A DNA stretch of 6,920 nt, from NCBI GenBank assembly GCA_021796445.1, contig JAKACB010000034.1:1-6920 (forward strand). The letters are read 5' to 3'. Of the stretch, positions 1-4,903 are shown piece by piece. The position numbers and the translations under genes were made by a program. Positions within the stretch are counted from its first letter, which is position 1. Every line of letters begins with the position of its first letter. The notes beneath the pieces are model-generated. The model saw nothing but the letters and a program-made list of their open reading frames with translations, was not told the origin of the DNA and did no database searches. Origin of the DNA: Nanobdellota archaeon. Lineage in GTDB: Archaea > Nanoarchaeota > Nanoarchaeia > Parvarchaeales > Parvarchaeaceae.

Positions 1-1
1 T

Positions 2-205
2 TTGCTGCTTATCCTGATTTCATAGATCCTGGCAGCGCATTACCTTACTGTAAATCAAATAGCAAAGGATAAGCTTGCTTTATTATTGATACCGTTGATA
101 TTCACTGCTGTAGCAGCAATCCTTCTTCTAGTAATAAAGTACAGATATACACTGTTTGAAAAGTATCCTTATCTAATGAATCTGCCGTCTATATTTACCG
201 AATAG
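2..205 (+). pseudogene. 3' part of a membrane protein frame, interrupted by TAG
   Basis: Reading from base 2 gives a short hydrophobic stretch (LLLIS), a TAG at 23-25, then an open frame of 59 codons to the TAG at 203-205. The second part has a hydrophobic helix (about ALLLIPLIFTAVAAILLLVI) followed by a basic-aromatic tail (KYRYTLFEKYPYLMN). There is no ATG or GTG early in it; the only late options are TTG at 86 or 95 and ATG at 176. The hydrophobic residues on both sides of the TAG look like one membrane helix, so I read this as the end of a membrane protein gene entering from outside the window, broken by a nonsense change. Alternatively, one gene ends at 25 and a second starts at a non-standard codon. 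No family recognised. Moderately unsure. Confidence 0.35.
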
Positions 206-246
206 GGGAAGGGAAAGACACAAAGAAAAAGAGCATAGCATTCAAC

Positions 247-441
247 ATGATCTTTACGGTCCATTCCTTAGTATTGACATTCCTAGGATTATTAAGCGTT
301 CTTTTAACGCTTTCAATAGGCTCTAATGCAAAGATAAGTTCTCCGTTTTTCTATTCATATTTCATTGTGATAGCATTCTTGATAGTTTCCGTATTCCTCA
401 TATACCGTAGAATTTACATTAAGTTAAGCAGCAAAGATTAG
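247..441 (+). CDS. small two-helix membrane protein, unknown function
   Basis: This 64-residue protein consists almost entirely of two hydrophobic segments, at about residues 3-26 and 32-53, joined by a short polar turn (GSNAKISS). It ends in a positively charged tail (YRRIYIKLSSKD), which by the positive-inside rule puts the C-terminus in the cytoplasm. The frame stays open upstream to about base 160, but no ATG, GTG or TTG lies there, so ATG 247 is the only usual start. A purine-rich GGGGAAGGG sits at 206-213, too far away (about 33 bases) to act as a normal Shine-Dalgarno. It follows the hydrophobic frame at 2-205 by 41 bases and may belong to the same transcript. No family is recognised; a small membrane peptide or a remnant are both possible. 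Confidence 0.55.
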   Translation: MIFTVHSLVLTFLGLLSVLLTLSIGSNAKISSPFFYSYFIVIAFLIVSVFLIYRRIYIKLSSKD

Positions 442-471
442 TTAAAACCTATTCTAAAATACAATAATTTA

Positions 472-483
472 GTGGTATACCAC
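472..483. promoter_or_regulatory. 12-bp perfect palindrome upstream of TATA box
   Basis: GTGGTATACCAC is a perfect palindrome. It ends four bases before the TATA-like CTTAAATAA at 488-496, so it lies at about -36 to -47 from the predicted start of transcription at 519. That place suits a dimeric activator, or a repressor acting near the BRE. The regulator is not identified. Confidence 0.45.
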
Positions 484-487
484 CAAA

Positions 488-496
488 CTTAAATAA
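488..496 (+). promoter_or_regulatory. TATA box for the gene at 519
   Basis: CTTAAATAA is centred about 27 bases before ATG 519, the usual archaeal TATA-to-start distance if the transcript is leaderless. It argues that ATG 519, and not TTG 501, is the translation start, since 501 would lie upstream of the transcription start. Confidence 0.6.
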
Positions 497-518
497 TCCT
501 TTGATTCTATATTGCTTT

Positions 519-1010
519 ATGGCCGAAAAAGAAATAGACTGGAATGAACTGGAAAAGTTTGGAAGGAAAGTTACCGAAGCAATGGCAAAATCAAGCAACA
601 TGAAGAAGCTGATAAGCAAGAAAGACGGATCAAAGGTGAGGTTTTACAGGTGGAGAAAATGGAGCTACCATGACAACTTCATAACAAGAAATGAGCATGC
701 TTCAGGGCAGAGCATAATATACTATGATAAGACCCCAATACTTTCTATAGTTTACCTCTATTCATTTGATGAAAATGCGGATTTAACCCTGCTTAATTTC
801 ATCGGAAAGGCAAACATCCAAAGCTATGACTATTTCTTGAAAAACCCTTCTAAAAGCCGGTTTACCCTTAAAAATAAACAATTTGAGTTTGAAATGACAA
901 GAAAAAAATATAATAAGAAAGGTAGCTTAACATTTGAAAATGAAGTAGAAATAAAGAAAAACGGCAAAACAGTCTACTTTGGCAGGGACATAAGCGGATA
1001 CTTTAAATAG
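519..1010 (+). CDS. soluble protein, possibly DUF5680-like
   Basis: This 163-residue protein has no signal peptide or membrane helix. Residues 6-30 look helical and charged. Residues 38-80 form a pattern of alternating aromatic and hydrophobic residues (VRFYRWRKWSYHDNF, then GQSIIYYDKTPILSIVYLYS). The C-terminal part also looks like beta strands (FEFEMTRKKYNKKG, VEIKKNGKTVYFGRDISG). The block 'W.Y.D.F ... G.....Y....P......Y' followed by a strand-rich end reminds me of DUF5680, a domain found alone or behind helix-turn-helix regulators; this is a resemblance from memory, not a search result. ATG 519 is preferred over TTG 501 because the TATA box at 488-496 fits a leaderless start at 519. It is probably a single-gene unit: the next gene has its own promoter. 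Confidence 0.75.
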   Translation: MAEKEIDWNELEKFGRKVTEAMAKSSNMKKLISKKDGSKVRFYRWRKWSYHDNFITRNEHASGQSIIYYDKTPILSIVYLYSFDENADLTLLNFIGKANIQSYDYFLKNPSKSRFTLKNKQFEFEMTRKKYNKKGSLTFENEVEIKKNGKTVYFGRDISGYFK

Positions 1011-1071
1011 ATACTTAAAAGTAAGTTAGAAGAAAAAAATTGCAAAACTGAAAAAAGATATGAAGTAAAAG

Positions 1072-1119
1072 TATTTATAATATATATAGTCATTACTTTC
1101 ATATAATAAATTTTATAAA
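1072..1119 (+). promoter_or_regulatory. AT-rich promoter region for the gene at 1129
   Basis: Two TATA-like stretches lie here: TTTATAATATATA at about 1073-1085 and ATATAATAAATTTTATAAAA at 1101-1120. The first would give a leader of about 20-30 bases. The second, centred near 1105, would give a nearly leaderless start at 1129. The sequence alone does not decide between them. Confidence 0.45.
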
Positions 1120-1128
1120 AGAAATATA

Positions 1129-1743
1129 ATGGAAACAAAAAAATTAGATGACAGTTTAGAAGATAAACCAAAAAAATCCCATTTTAGCAGGACAAAAGGT
1201 CTATCAGGAGTATTAGGTTTAGGCGCTGGAACCGGTTTAGTGGAAGTGAACACTTTAGACAGGTTAAATGATGTCGGAGCAGTAAAAACCCCTCAATCTG
1301 TATCTTATACTCCCGAAGGGTATTACCTTTTTAGAGACCTTGCAAATAACCCTATTTACCATGACATATCTCATTTCTTTGTAGAAACGGGTATATCTGG
1401 CGGGCCAAACAATACTTTGGGGATACTTGCAGCGGCAACGGCGCTTACTATCGGGGGCTTGGCAGCAAGATCATACATAAGAGACACTAAAAACTCTAGC
1501 GATACTAAACCAAATCTCAAAAAAGCAGCAGCATCTGTAGCTTTGTTAGCAGGCGGTGTTTACATTGGATCACAGTCATTTCTTCCGGTTATTAATGATG
1601 TACTCTACAAAGCACCCATATCAACGGCAGGATATGCAGCCGTAGGAGCAATTGGTATATTAGGTAGCATATACTTAGGAATGAACTATCTAAAGACTAG
1701 GCACGCGTATAAACAGCAGAACAAAGATGCCTACTTGAAATAG
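1129..1743 (+). CDS. Gly/Ala-rich multi-helix membrane protein, unknown
   Basis: This 204-residue protein starts with a charged cytoplasmic-looking tail of about 22 residues (KKLDDSLEDKPKKSHFSR). A weak Gly-rich hydrophobic stretch follows (24-40), then a polar stretch with several aromatics (55-90). Three clear membrane segments follow at about 96-117, 132-154 and 165-187, rich in Ala and Gly (for example GILAAATALTIGGLAA). The loop between the first two is charged (RDTKNSSDTKPNLKK), and the C-terminus is basic (KTRHAYKQQNKDAYLK). ATG 1129 follows an AT-rich promoter and has no upstream in-frame competitor. It stands alone between the gene ending at 1010 and the TA operon, which has its own promoter. 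No family recognised. The style resembles the two-helix protein on the minus strand at 4900-5241, but I see no clear alignment. Confidence 0.8.
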   Translation: METKKLDDSLEDKPKKSHFSRTKGLSGVLGLGAGTGLVEVNTLDRLNDVGAVKTPQSVSYTPEGYYLFRDLANNPIYHDISHFFVETGISGGPNNTLGILAAATALTIGGLAARSYIRDTKNSSDTKPNLKKAAASVALLAGGVYIGSQSFLPVINDVLYKAPISTAGYAAVGAIGILGSIYLGMNYLKTRHAYKQQNKDAYLK

Positions 1744-1780
1744 GCACTTCTTGCATAGTAAAATGAGACAAGTAAATAAG

Positions 1781-1789
1781 TTTAAATAC
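1781..1789 (+). promoter_or_regulatory. TATA box of the toxin-antitoxin operon
   Basis: TTTAAATAC is centred about 26 bases before ATG 1811, which predicts a leaderless mRNA for the antitoxin gene. Its last bases overlap the left arm of the inverted repeat at 1786-1807. Confidence 0.65.
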
Positions 1790-1812
1790 TATAGACTTCT
1801 ATAGTATACTAT
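1786..1812. promoter_or_regulatory. probable RHH operator: overlapping inverted repeats
   Basis: Two perfect 10-bp arms (ATACTATAGA at 1786-1795 and TCTATAGTAT at 1798-1807) are separated by CT. The right arm runs into a second perfect palindrome, ATAGTATACTAT, at 1801-1812. The hexamer CTATAG occurs at 1789 and again at 1799, ten bases apart, or one helical turn. The elements lie between the TATA box and the start codon and overlap both. RHH antitoxins typically bind such tandem half-sites cooperatively and repress their own operon, so the most likely ligand is the RHH domain of the gene just downstream. Confidence 0.6.
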
Positions 1813-2251
1813 GGTAACTACAATACAAGTAGACGAAAGCACAAAGGAAAGGTTAGAAAAGCTGAAAATACACAAAAGACAGCCGTTTAATGAGGTCATT
1901 TTAGAGCTAATAAAGGCAAAAGAAGGCAATGAAAGTAGGGAAAAAGGGCAAAAATCAAAGGTAAACAGCTTAGAAGAGGTTAAAAGACTAGCTATTCCTC
2001 TATTAAAGGAGCATGGGATAAAGAAAGCCGCAGTATTCGGGTCATTTGCCAGGGGAGATTTCGATGATAAAAGTGATGTAGATTTCTTGATAGAGCCACC
2101 GGATGAGGATTTTTCCTTACTTGATTTGGCGCGTCTAAAGGTTGCATTAGAGGAGAGATTAGGACGCAAGGTAGATTTAGTAACATATGACTCTATATAT
2201 GAACCCATAAAGGACCGTATAATCAAGGAAAACAAGCTAATTTATGGATAA
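1811..2251 (+). CDS. mntA: RHH domain fused to MntA-type nucleotidyltransferase antitoxin
   Basis: Residues 1-38 (TTIQVDESTKERLEKLKIH, then a helix FNEVILELIKAKEG) match the archaeal ribbon-helix-helix antitoxin pattern. A charged linker (39-52) follows. Residues 54-146 are a minimal nucleotidyltransferase (MNT) with GSFARG at 77-82, SDVDFLI at 88-94 and KVDLV at 120-124; D89, D91 and D122 are the expected three metal-binding Asp. In the studied HepT/MntA systems MntA transfers AMP from ATP to a Tyr of the toxin and so switches it off. The usual MntA lacks an RHH domain, so this fusion should also bind DNA and repress its own operon, which agrees with the operator at 1786-1812. The stop overlaps the start of hepT by 8 bases, so translation is coupled. 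The MNT call is firm; the RHH call is strong; the DNA-binding role is inference. Confidence 0.93.
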   Translation: MVTTIQVDESTKERLEKLKIHKRQPFNEVILELIKAKEGNESREKGQKSKVNSLEEVKRLAIPLLKEHGIKKAAVFGSFARGDFDDKSDVDFLIEPPDEDFSLLDLARLKVALEERLGRKVDLVTYDSIYEPIKDRIIKENKLIYG

Positions 2252-2588
2252 AGAACCAAAAGATGATAAAACATTGATTGAGTATATGATTAAATCGATA
2301 CAATTGATAAAGCAGTATACTAATGGAATAAAGGAAGAAGAATTTATCAATAATACCGAAAAACAAGATGCGGTTATTAGAGAATTGACAGTGATAGGAG
2401 AAGCCGCAAAGAATGTAAGCAACTCTTTTAAGGCTAAAAATGGATTCATAGAATGGAAAGAGTTGGCTGCAGTTAGAGATGTGGTAGTGCACCAATATTT
2501 CAGAATAAATGTGAAGGAAATCTGGAATATTATCCATAAGGATTTACCATCACTTGAAGAGAAGCTCAAAAGGTTATTAAGTATATGA
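2244..2588 (+). CDS. hepT: HepT-like HEPN ribonuclease toxin (DUF86)
   Basis: This 114-residue, all-helical protein has the DUF86/HepT layout. The first helices hold DKTLIEYMIKSIQLIKQY, the middle QDAVIRELTVIGEAAKNVS and the C-terminal part the active-site motif RDVVVHQY, that is R78-X4-H83-X-Y85. HEPN proteins with RX4-6H cut RNA, and in this family the Tyr two residues after His is the residue AMPylated by MntA. All three key residues are present, so the toxin looks intact. ATG 2244 lies inside the last codons of the antitoxin gene (ATGGATAA), a common arrangement that keeps expression of the two proteins linked. Its own stop overlaps the next start (ATGA at 2585-2588). Whether the target is tRNA, mRNA or other RNA cannot be read from the sequence. 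Confidence 0.93.
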   Translation: MDKEPKDDKTLIEYMIKSIQLIKQYTNGIKEEEFINNTEKQDAVIRELTVIGEAAKNVSNSFKAKNGFIEWKELAAVRDVVVHQYFRINVKEIWNIIHKDLPSLEEKLKRLLSI

Positions 2589-2836
2589 CAGAAACGGTAA
2601 AAATTGATACTGTATTGATGGCCGAGGAAGCAATAAAGAATGCCAAGGAATACCCCTCAAAAAGACAGCTTTGGCTTTCATTGAAGAAAAAGGTAATGTA
2701 TCAGACTTTCAATATTATCATCGATTATCTTGAAGCGTCCAATAAGATTGTTATAGATAGGTATGGTGCTATTGTTTGGATCTGGAATCCAGAAGCCGTA
2801 AAAAAATACTTAAAGAAAGGGGTAATAATAAGGTAG
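2585..2836 (+). CDS. 83-aa probable winged-helix protein coupled to hepT
   Basis: Start and stop of the neighbouring genes overlap as ATGA, so this gene is translated together with hepT; AAGGTT about 10 bases upstream may help as a ribosome site. Residues 10-22 and 25-50 look like helices (AEEAIKNAKEYPSKRQLWLS, then VMYQTFNIIIDYLEAS). Residues 53-68 form a beta hairpin (KIVIDRYGAIVWIWNP), followed by a short C-terminal helix (AVKKYLKK). This helix-helix-helix-hairpin order, with the 'K.MYQTF..I.DYLE.S.KI.ID..G.IVWIWNP' pattern, is one I associate with small uncharacterised archaeal proteins that look like winged-helix DNA-binding domains. It could be a third regulator or a co-factor of the TA pair. 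It is not a known part of the classical HepT/MntA system. Confidence 0.8.
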   Translation: MTETVKIDTVLMAEEAIKNAKEYPSKRQLWLSLKKKVMYQTFNIIIDYLEASNKIVIDRYGAIVWIWNPEAVKKYLKKGVIIR

Positions 2837-2845
2837 TGGGCGATT

Positions 2846-3427
2846 ATGGCAAATTTAAAGGCATTCATTATACACGGGACTGGCGCGACATCTCAATCCA
2901 ATTGGTTTCCATGGCTCAAAGCGGAGCTTGAAAAGATGGATATTACGGTTTTTGCACCGGATTTCCCACTAAATGAGCAACAGAATTTAACTAATTGGCT
3001 AAAGGTATTCGAAAAATATTGGGGTATAATAGATGAGAATACACTGTTCATAGGCCATAGTTTAGGCCCGGCGTTCATACTCAATATACTTGAAAGGGCC
3101 AAAACAGAGGTTATGGCAAGTTTTTTGGTTGCACCGTTTATAGGCAACTTAAACCTACCAGAATTTGACAAGGTTAACAATACCTTTGTAAACAAAGATT
3201 TTAACTGGAGCAAAATAGTCAAAAATTGCCGTGCATTTTATGTTTACGCATCAGATAATGATCCTTATGTTCCGCTGGATAAAAGCATATTCATTGCAAA
3301 TAAAACAAACGCAACGCTGAGAATAATGAAAGACAGTGGACACATCAATGCGGATTCAGGGTATCTGAAATTTGATAAGCTGCTTGAGGACGTAAAGGAA
3401 GTAATCCAGTCTGCTCGTAAAAAATGA
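2846..3427 (+). CDS. RBBP9/YdeN-type alpha/beta serine hydrolase
   Basis: This 193-residue protein has the compact RBBP9/YdeN hydrolase layout: an oxyanion-side HGTG at 10-13, a Trp-rich N-terminal part (NWFPWLKAEL), APDFP at 37-41, the nucleophile elbow GHSLG at 70-74 (Ser72), SDNDPYVP at 136-143 (Asp139) and SGHIN at 164-168 (His166). All three members of the Ser-Asp-His triad are present, and the length is normal for the family (about 180-195). Members hydrolyse small esters or peptides; the natural substrate is usually unknown. The gene starts 9 bases after the 83-aa gene, so it is very probably read from the TA promoter, unless an internal promoter exists. Its place in the operon may be incidental or may mean it is cargo kept with the TA pair. 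Family call is firm, substrate unknown. Confidence 0.9.
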   Translation: MANLKAFIIHGTGATSQSNWFPWLKAELEKMDITVFAPDFPLNEQQNLTNWLKVFEKYWGIIDENTLFIGHSLGPAFILNILERAKTEVMASFLVAPFIGNLNLPEFDKVNNTFVNKDFNWSKIVKNCRAFYVYASDNDPYVPLDKSIFIANKTNATLRIMKDSGHINADSGYLKFDKLLEDVKEVIQSARKK

Positions 3428-3544
3428 TTAATTATCCTTTTGGGAGAAAGTAAGGCCGGTTGATTTCGCTTATTTACGATTTACCCATCAAAGGTATCCT
3501 GCGACGAAACATCCCCATCAAACACCACTTAAGTATAATTCTAA

Positions 3545-3585
3545 TGCTTTTCATATGTTTTTTGCATGTTTTTTAACGATTTTTA
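3545..3585 (+). terminator. T-rich terminator of the TA-hydrolase operon
   Basis: Three T tracts lie in a row (T6 at 3558-3563, T6 at 3569-3574, T4-5 at 3580-3584), the first two within repeated ATGTTTTTT units. Archaeal RNA polymerase stops at such T-rich stretches. They follow the hydrolase stop by about 130 bases. The gap between (3428-3544) holds two copies of CCCATCAAA (3484 and 3514) and no convincing gene. Confidence 0.5.
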
Positions 3586-3592
3586 GGCCTTG

Positions 3593-3637
3593 TTTTCTAC
3601 CCTTATAGAGTATCCAGATTACACTTAAAGACTAATT
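3593..3637 (+). repeat. direct repeat, copy 1
   Basis: Bases 3610-3637 (starting GTATCCAGATTACAC, ending ACTAATT) are identical over 28 bp to 4671-4698. The likeness continues upstream: TTTTCTACC at 3593-3601 also matches at the same distance, with a divergent 9-base spacer (5 of 9 equal just before the core). This copy sits 15 bases beyond the stop of the minus-strand membrane gene. Confidence 0.85.
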
Positions 3638-3651
3638 GAACTGACAAAAAT

Positions 3652-4125
3652 TTAATGCTTTTGGGCTACTGTCGTGTAAAAGTACCAAAATATCATAGCT
3701 AGCACCCCGGCTATCCCGTATGCCACTATCGCAAGTCCCCATCCAGCAATGAGATTCTGCTGAAACAAAATCACGAAGTTCAACACGAGCGGCACTGCTG
3801 CGGCAGTAAATGTCGCCATGATCACAAACCATATAGTCCTTTTTTCGCTTCTTGGTGTGGTCCTCTTCCTTAGAATCTCATTCAGATTCTTACCATTATA
3901 ATATGTTTTTTCATAGTACGATTGGTATGTGCCAGCGGACCAGCTTATCGGAACTAGTATGAAAGTTATGATTATGTTTATGAACGTGATGGTATCATTC
4001 CGCACAGACAGCATGAAAGTCGAAGCTACCAATGGAAACATCAAGATAAAATATTCAAAAAGACCTCCAAGAAACAGCCATACACCAGATCTCTTGTGTT
4101 TCCTGTGTAGATTTCTTGAAACCAT
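3652..4125 (-). CDS. four-helix integral membrane protein, unknown function
   Basis: Taken from ATG 4125, this is a 157-residue protein with a basic N-terminus (MVSRNLHRKHKR), membrane segments at about 15-38, 45-66, 97-121 and 126-150, and a charged loop in the middle (residues 67-96, with KTYYNGKNLNEILRKRTTPRSEKR). Both ends and this loop are basic, so N-in, C-in with four spans is likely. A longer frame runs to ATG 4230, but its first 35 codons would lie antisense to the DUF302 gene and upstream of the TATA box at 4149-4158, while 4125 is 28 bases from that box. It is divergent from the DUF302 gene and bracketed by the direct repeats. No family recognised. Confidence 0.8.
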   Translation of the reverse strand: MVSRNLHRKHKRSGVWLFLGGLFEYFILMFPLVASTFMLSVRNDTITFINIIITFILVPISWSAGTYQSYYEKTYYNGKNLNEILRKRTTPRSEKRTIWFVIMATFTAAAVPLVLNFVILFQQNLIAGWGLAIVAYGIAGVLAMIFWYFYTTVAQKH

Positions 4126-4148
4126 ATATAATAATAAGAAGAATGCAA

Positions 4149-4158
4149 TATTTAAATA
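4149..4158. promoter_or_regulatory. single symmetric TATA box shared by two divergent genes
   Basis: TATTTAAATA is a perfect 10-bp palindrome. Its centre (4153.5) lies 28.5 bases from ATG 4125 on minus and 27.5 bases from ATG 4181 on plus. No other TATA-like element sits at the right distance for either gene (GTATATAA at 4168 is too close to 4181). Both genes would have leaderless transcripts starting from one box. Confidence 0.6.
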
Positions 4159-4180
4159 ACATAATAGTATATAACAAAGA

Positions 4181-4579
4181 ATGGAAGACTTAATCATAAT
4201 AAAAAGTGAAAACAATTTTGAAAAAACCATTGAATTACTGGAGAGGGAGCTTTCAGAAAGAAAAATCGATTTATTCTATGTCATAGATCATAAAAAGAAC
4301 GCAGAAAGTGTAGAGATGCAGATGAATAACGAAAAAGTGTTTCTTTTTGGATCTCCAAAAGTTGGTACTTTGCTGATGCAAACAGACCCATCTATAGGCA
4401 TAGAACTACCTCTAAAGATATTAATATTCGAGGATGGAAATAAAGGAGTTTATATTCAATATAAAGATCCAAAGTTGTTAAGTCAGAAATATAAAGTAGA
4501 AGCCAAAGCGGAACTTCTGGAAAAAACAAGTGCTCTTCTAGCAGATATATCAAATAAAATAAAAAAAGATACCCCATAA
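4181..4579 (+). CDS. DUF302 family protein
   Basis: This 132-residue protein matches the DUF302 pattern well. It opens with a short N-terminal strand (DLIIIKS) and a helix with SFxKT-like spacing (NNFEKTIELLERELSERKI), followed by LFYVIDHKKNAES (31-43), VFLFGSPKVGTLLMQTDP (53-70), GIELPLKILIFED (73-85) and YIQYKDP (91-97). The block F.F.SPK.GT.LMQ.DP...IELPLK is the family hallmark. DUF302 proteins are small, soluble and widespread; their role is not settled, although they are often found near redox, sulfur or metal stress genes. A C-terminal helical tail (107-132) is charged and lacks the usual hydrophobic end. ATG 4181 fits a leaderless start from the box at 4149-4158. Its divergent partner is the four-helix membrane protein, a possible co-regulated pair. 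Confidence 0.92.
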   Translation: MEDLIIIKSENNFEKTIELLERELSERKIDLFYVIDHKKNAESVEMQMNNEKVFLFGSPKVGTLLMQTDPSIGIELPLKILIFEDGNKGVYIQYKDPKLLSQKYKVEAKAELLEKTSALLADISNKIKKDTP

Positions 4580-4590
4580 CCATAGACTAC

Positions 4591-4606
4591 GTTTTAGAGG
4601 TTTTTA
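4591..4606 (+). terminator. T-rich terminator after the DUF302 gene
   Basis: GTTTTAGAGGTTTTTAG gives two T tracts 12-27 bases beyond the DUF302 stop, in keeping with archaeal intrinsic termination. No strong hairpin is seen. Confidence 0.4.
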
Positions 4607-4653
4607 GTTCCAAATAATCATCCAAGCCCTGCTAAAGTAATAATCAAAGCCAA

Positions 4654-4698
4654 TTTTCTACCATTCTGGGGTATCCAGATTACACTTAAAGACTAATT
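4654..4698 (+). repeat. direct repeat, copy 2
   Basis: Bases 4671-4698 are identical to 3610-3637 in the same orientation, and TTTTCTACC at 4654-4662 matches 3593-3601. The two copies start 1061 bases apart. This one sits 74 bases beyond the DUF302 stop, in the gap between two convergent genes. It contains no clear internal inverted repeat. Confidence 0.85.
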
Positions 4699-4702
4699 AG
4701 AC

Positions 4703-4742
4703 CCGAAGAAAACAACAAAAATAAGCAATTTTATTGCATTTT
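4703..4742 (-). terminator. terminator region of the minus operon, small hairpin
   Basis: GCAATTTTATTGC (4725-4737) can form a 4-bp stem with a 5-base loop. On the minus strand it is followed by a T-rich run (TTATTTTTGTTGTTTTC), and on the plus strand by T6. It lies between the convergent gene ends at 4579 and 4743 and could stop transcription from both sides. Confidence 0.45.
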
Positions 4743-4903
4743 TTATGATTTAGCATTATTCTTTAATGCCAACTTTTTATTGTATTTCTCTTCAAGTAAT
4801 TCTTCCCACCTTCTAGGTCGGTACAACTCTACATTTGCACCGGTTATTTTGCCGTAATGGGAAAACCTAATTTCTAGGACCTTATTGGTTTCATTTTTAT
4901 CAT
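4743..4903 (-). pseudogene. frameshifted small gene at the end of the minus operon
   Basis: A clear coding-like frame runs from about 4899 to the TAA at 4743-4745: NETNKVLEIRF, HYGKITGANVELYRPRRWEE, then LLEEKYNKKLALKNNAKS. It has no ATG, GTG or TTG near its start. However, an ATG at 4901-4903 overlaps the stop of the upstream gene as ATGA, and reads ATG ATA AAA ATG in another frame, closing after nine codons. One extra A in the A5 run (T5 on plus at 4894-4898) would join this ATG to the open frame and give a 53-residue protein. So this is either a gene broken by a one-base loss, an assembly error in a homopolymer, or a site of slippage. A non-standard start (ATA 4919) is also possible. No family recognised; the product would be small, basic and soluble. 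Confidence 0.55.

Noticed and set aside
501..518. TTG 501 as start of the gene at 519
   Set aside because: It falls between the TATA box and the predicted transcription start; ATG 519 fits a leaderless start.
1789..2235. 148-codon open frame on the minus strand opposite the antitoxin gene
   Set aside because: It is Ser/Leu/Phe-rich and antisense to a clear RHH-MNT protein, so it is a shadow frame.
3428..3544. Possible small RNA gene between the hydrolase and the repeat
   Set aside because: There is no tRNA-like or other stable fold and no well-placed promoter; only two CCCATCAAA copies and T tracts are seen.
3929..4159. 76-codon + frame inside the minus-strand membrane gene
   Set aside because: It is antisense to four clear membrane segments, ends in the shared promoter and shows no domain.
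4126..4230. Upstream ATG 4230 for the four-helix membrane protein, which would add 35 hydrophobic residues
   Set aside because: This part is antisense to the DUF302 coding sequence and lies upstream of the TATA box that serves ATG 4125.
3610..4698. The two repeat copies as a CRISPR array
   Set aside because: There are only two copies 1061 bases apart with genes between them, no regular spacers and no cas gene.
4743..4899. Likeness of KITGANVELY to the switch region of myosin-type motors
   Set aside because: The match is a few residues, with no P-loop or other motor motif nearby, so chance is the better explanation.
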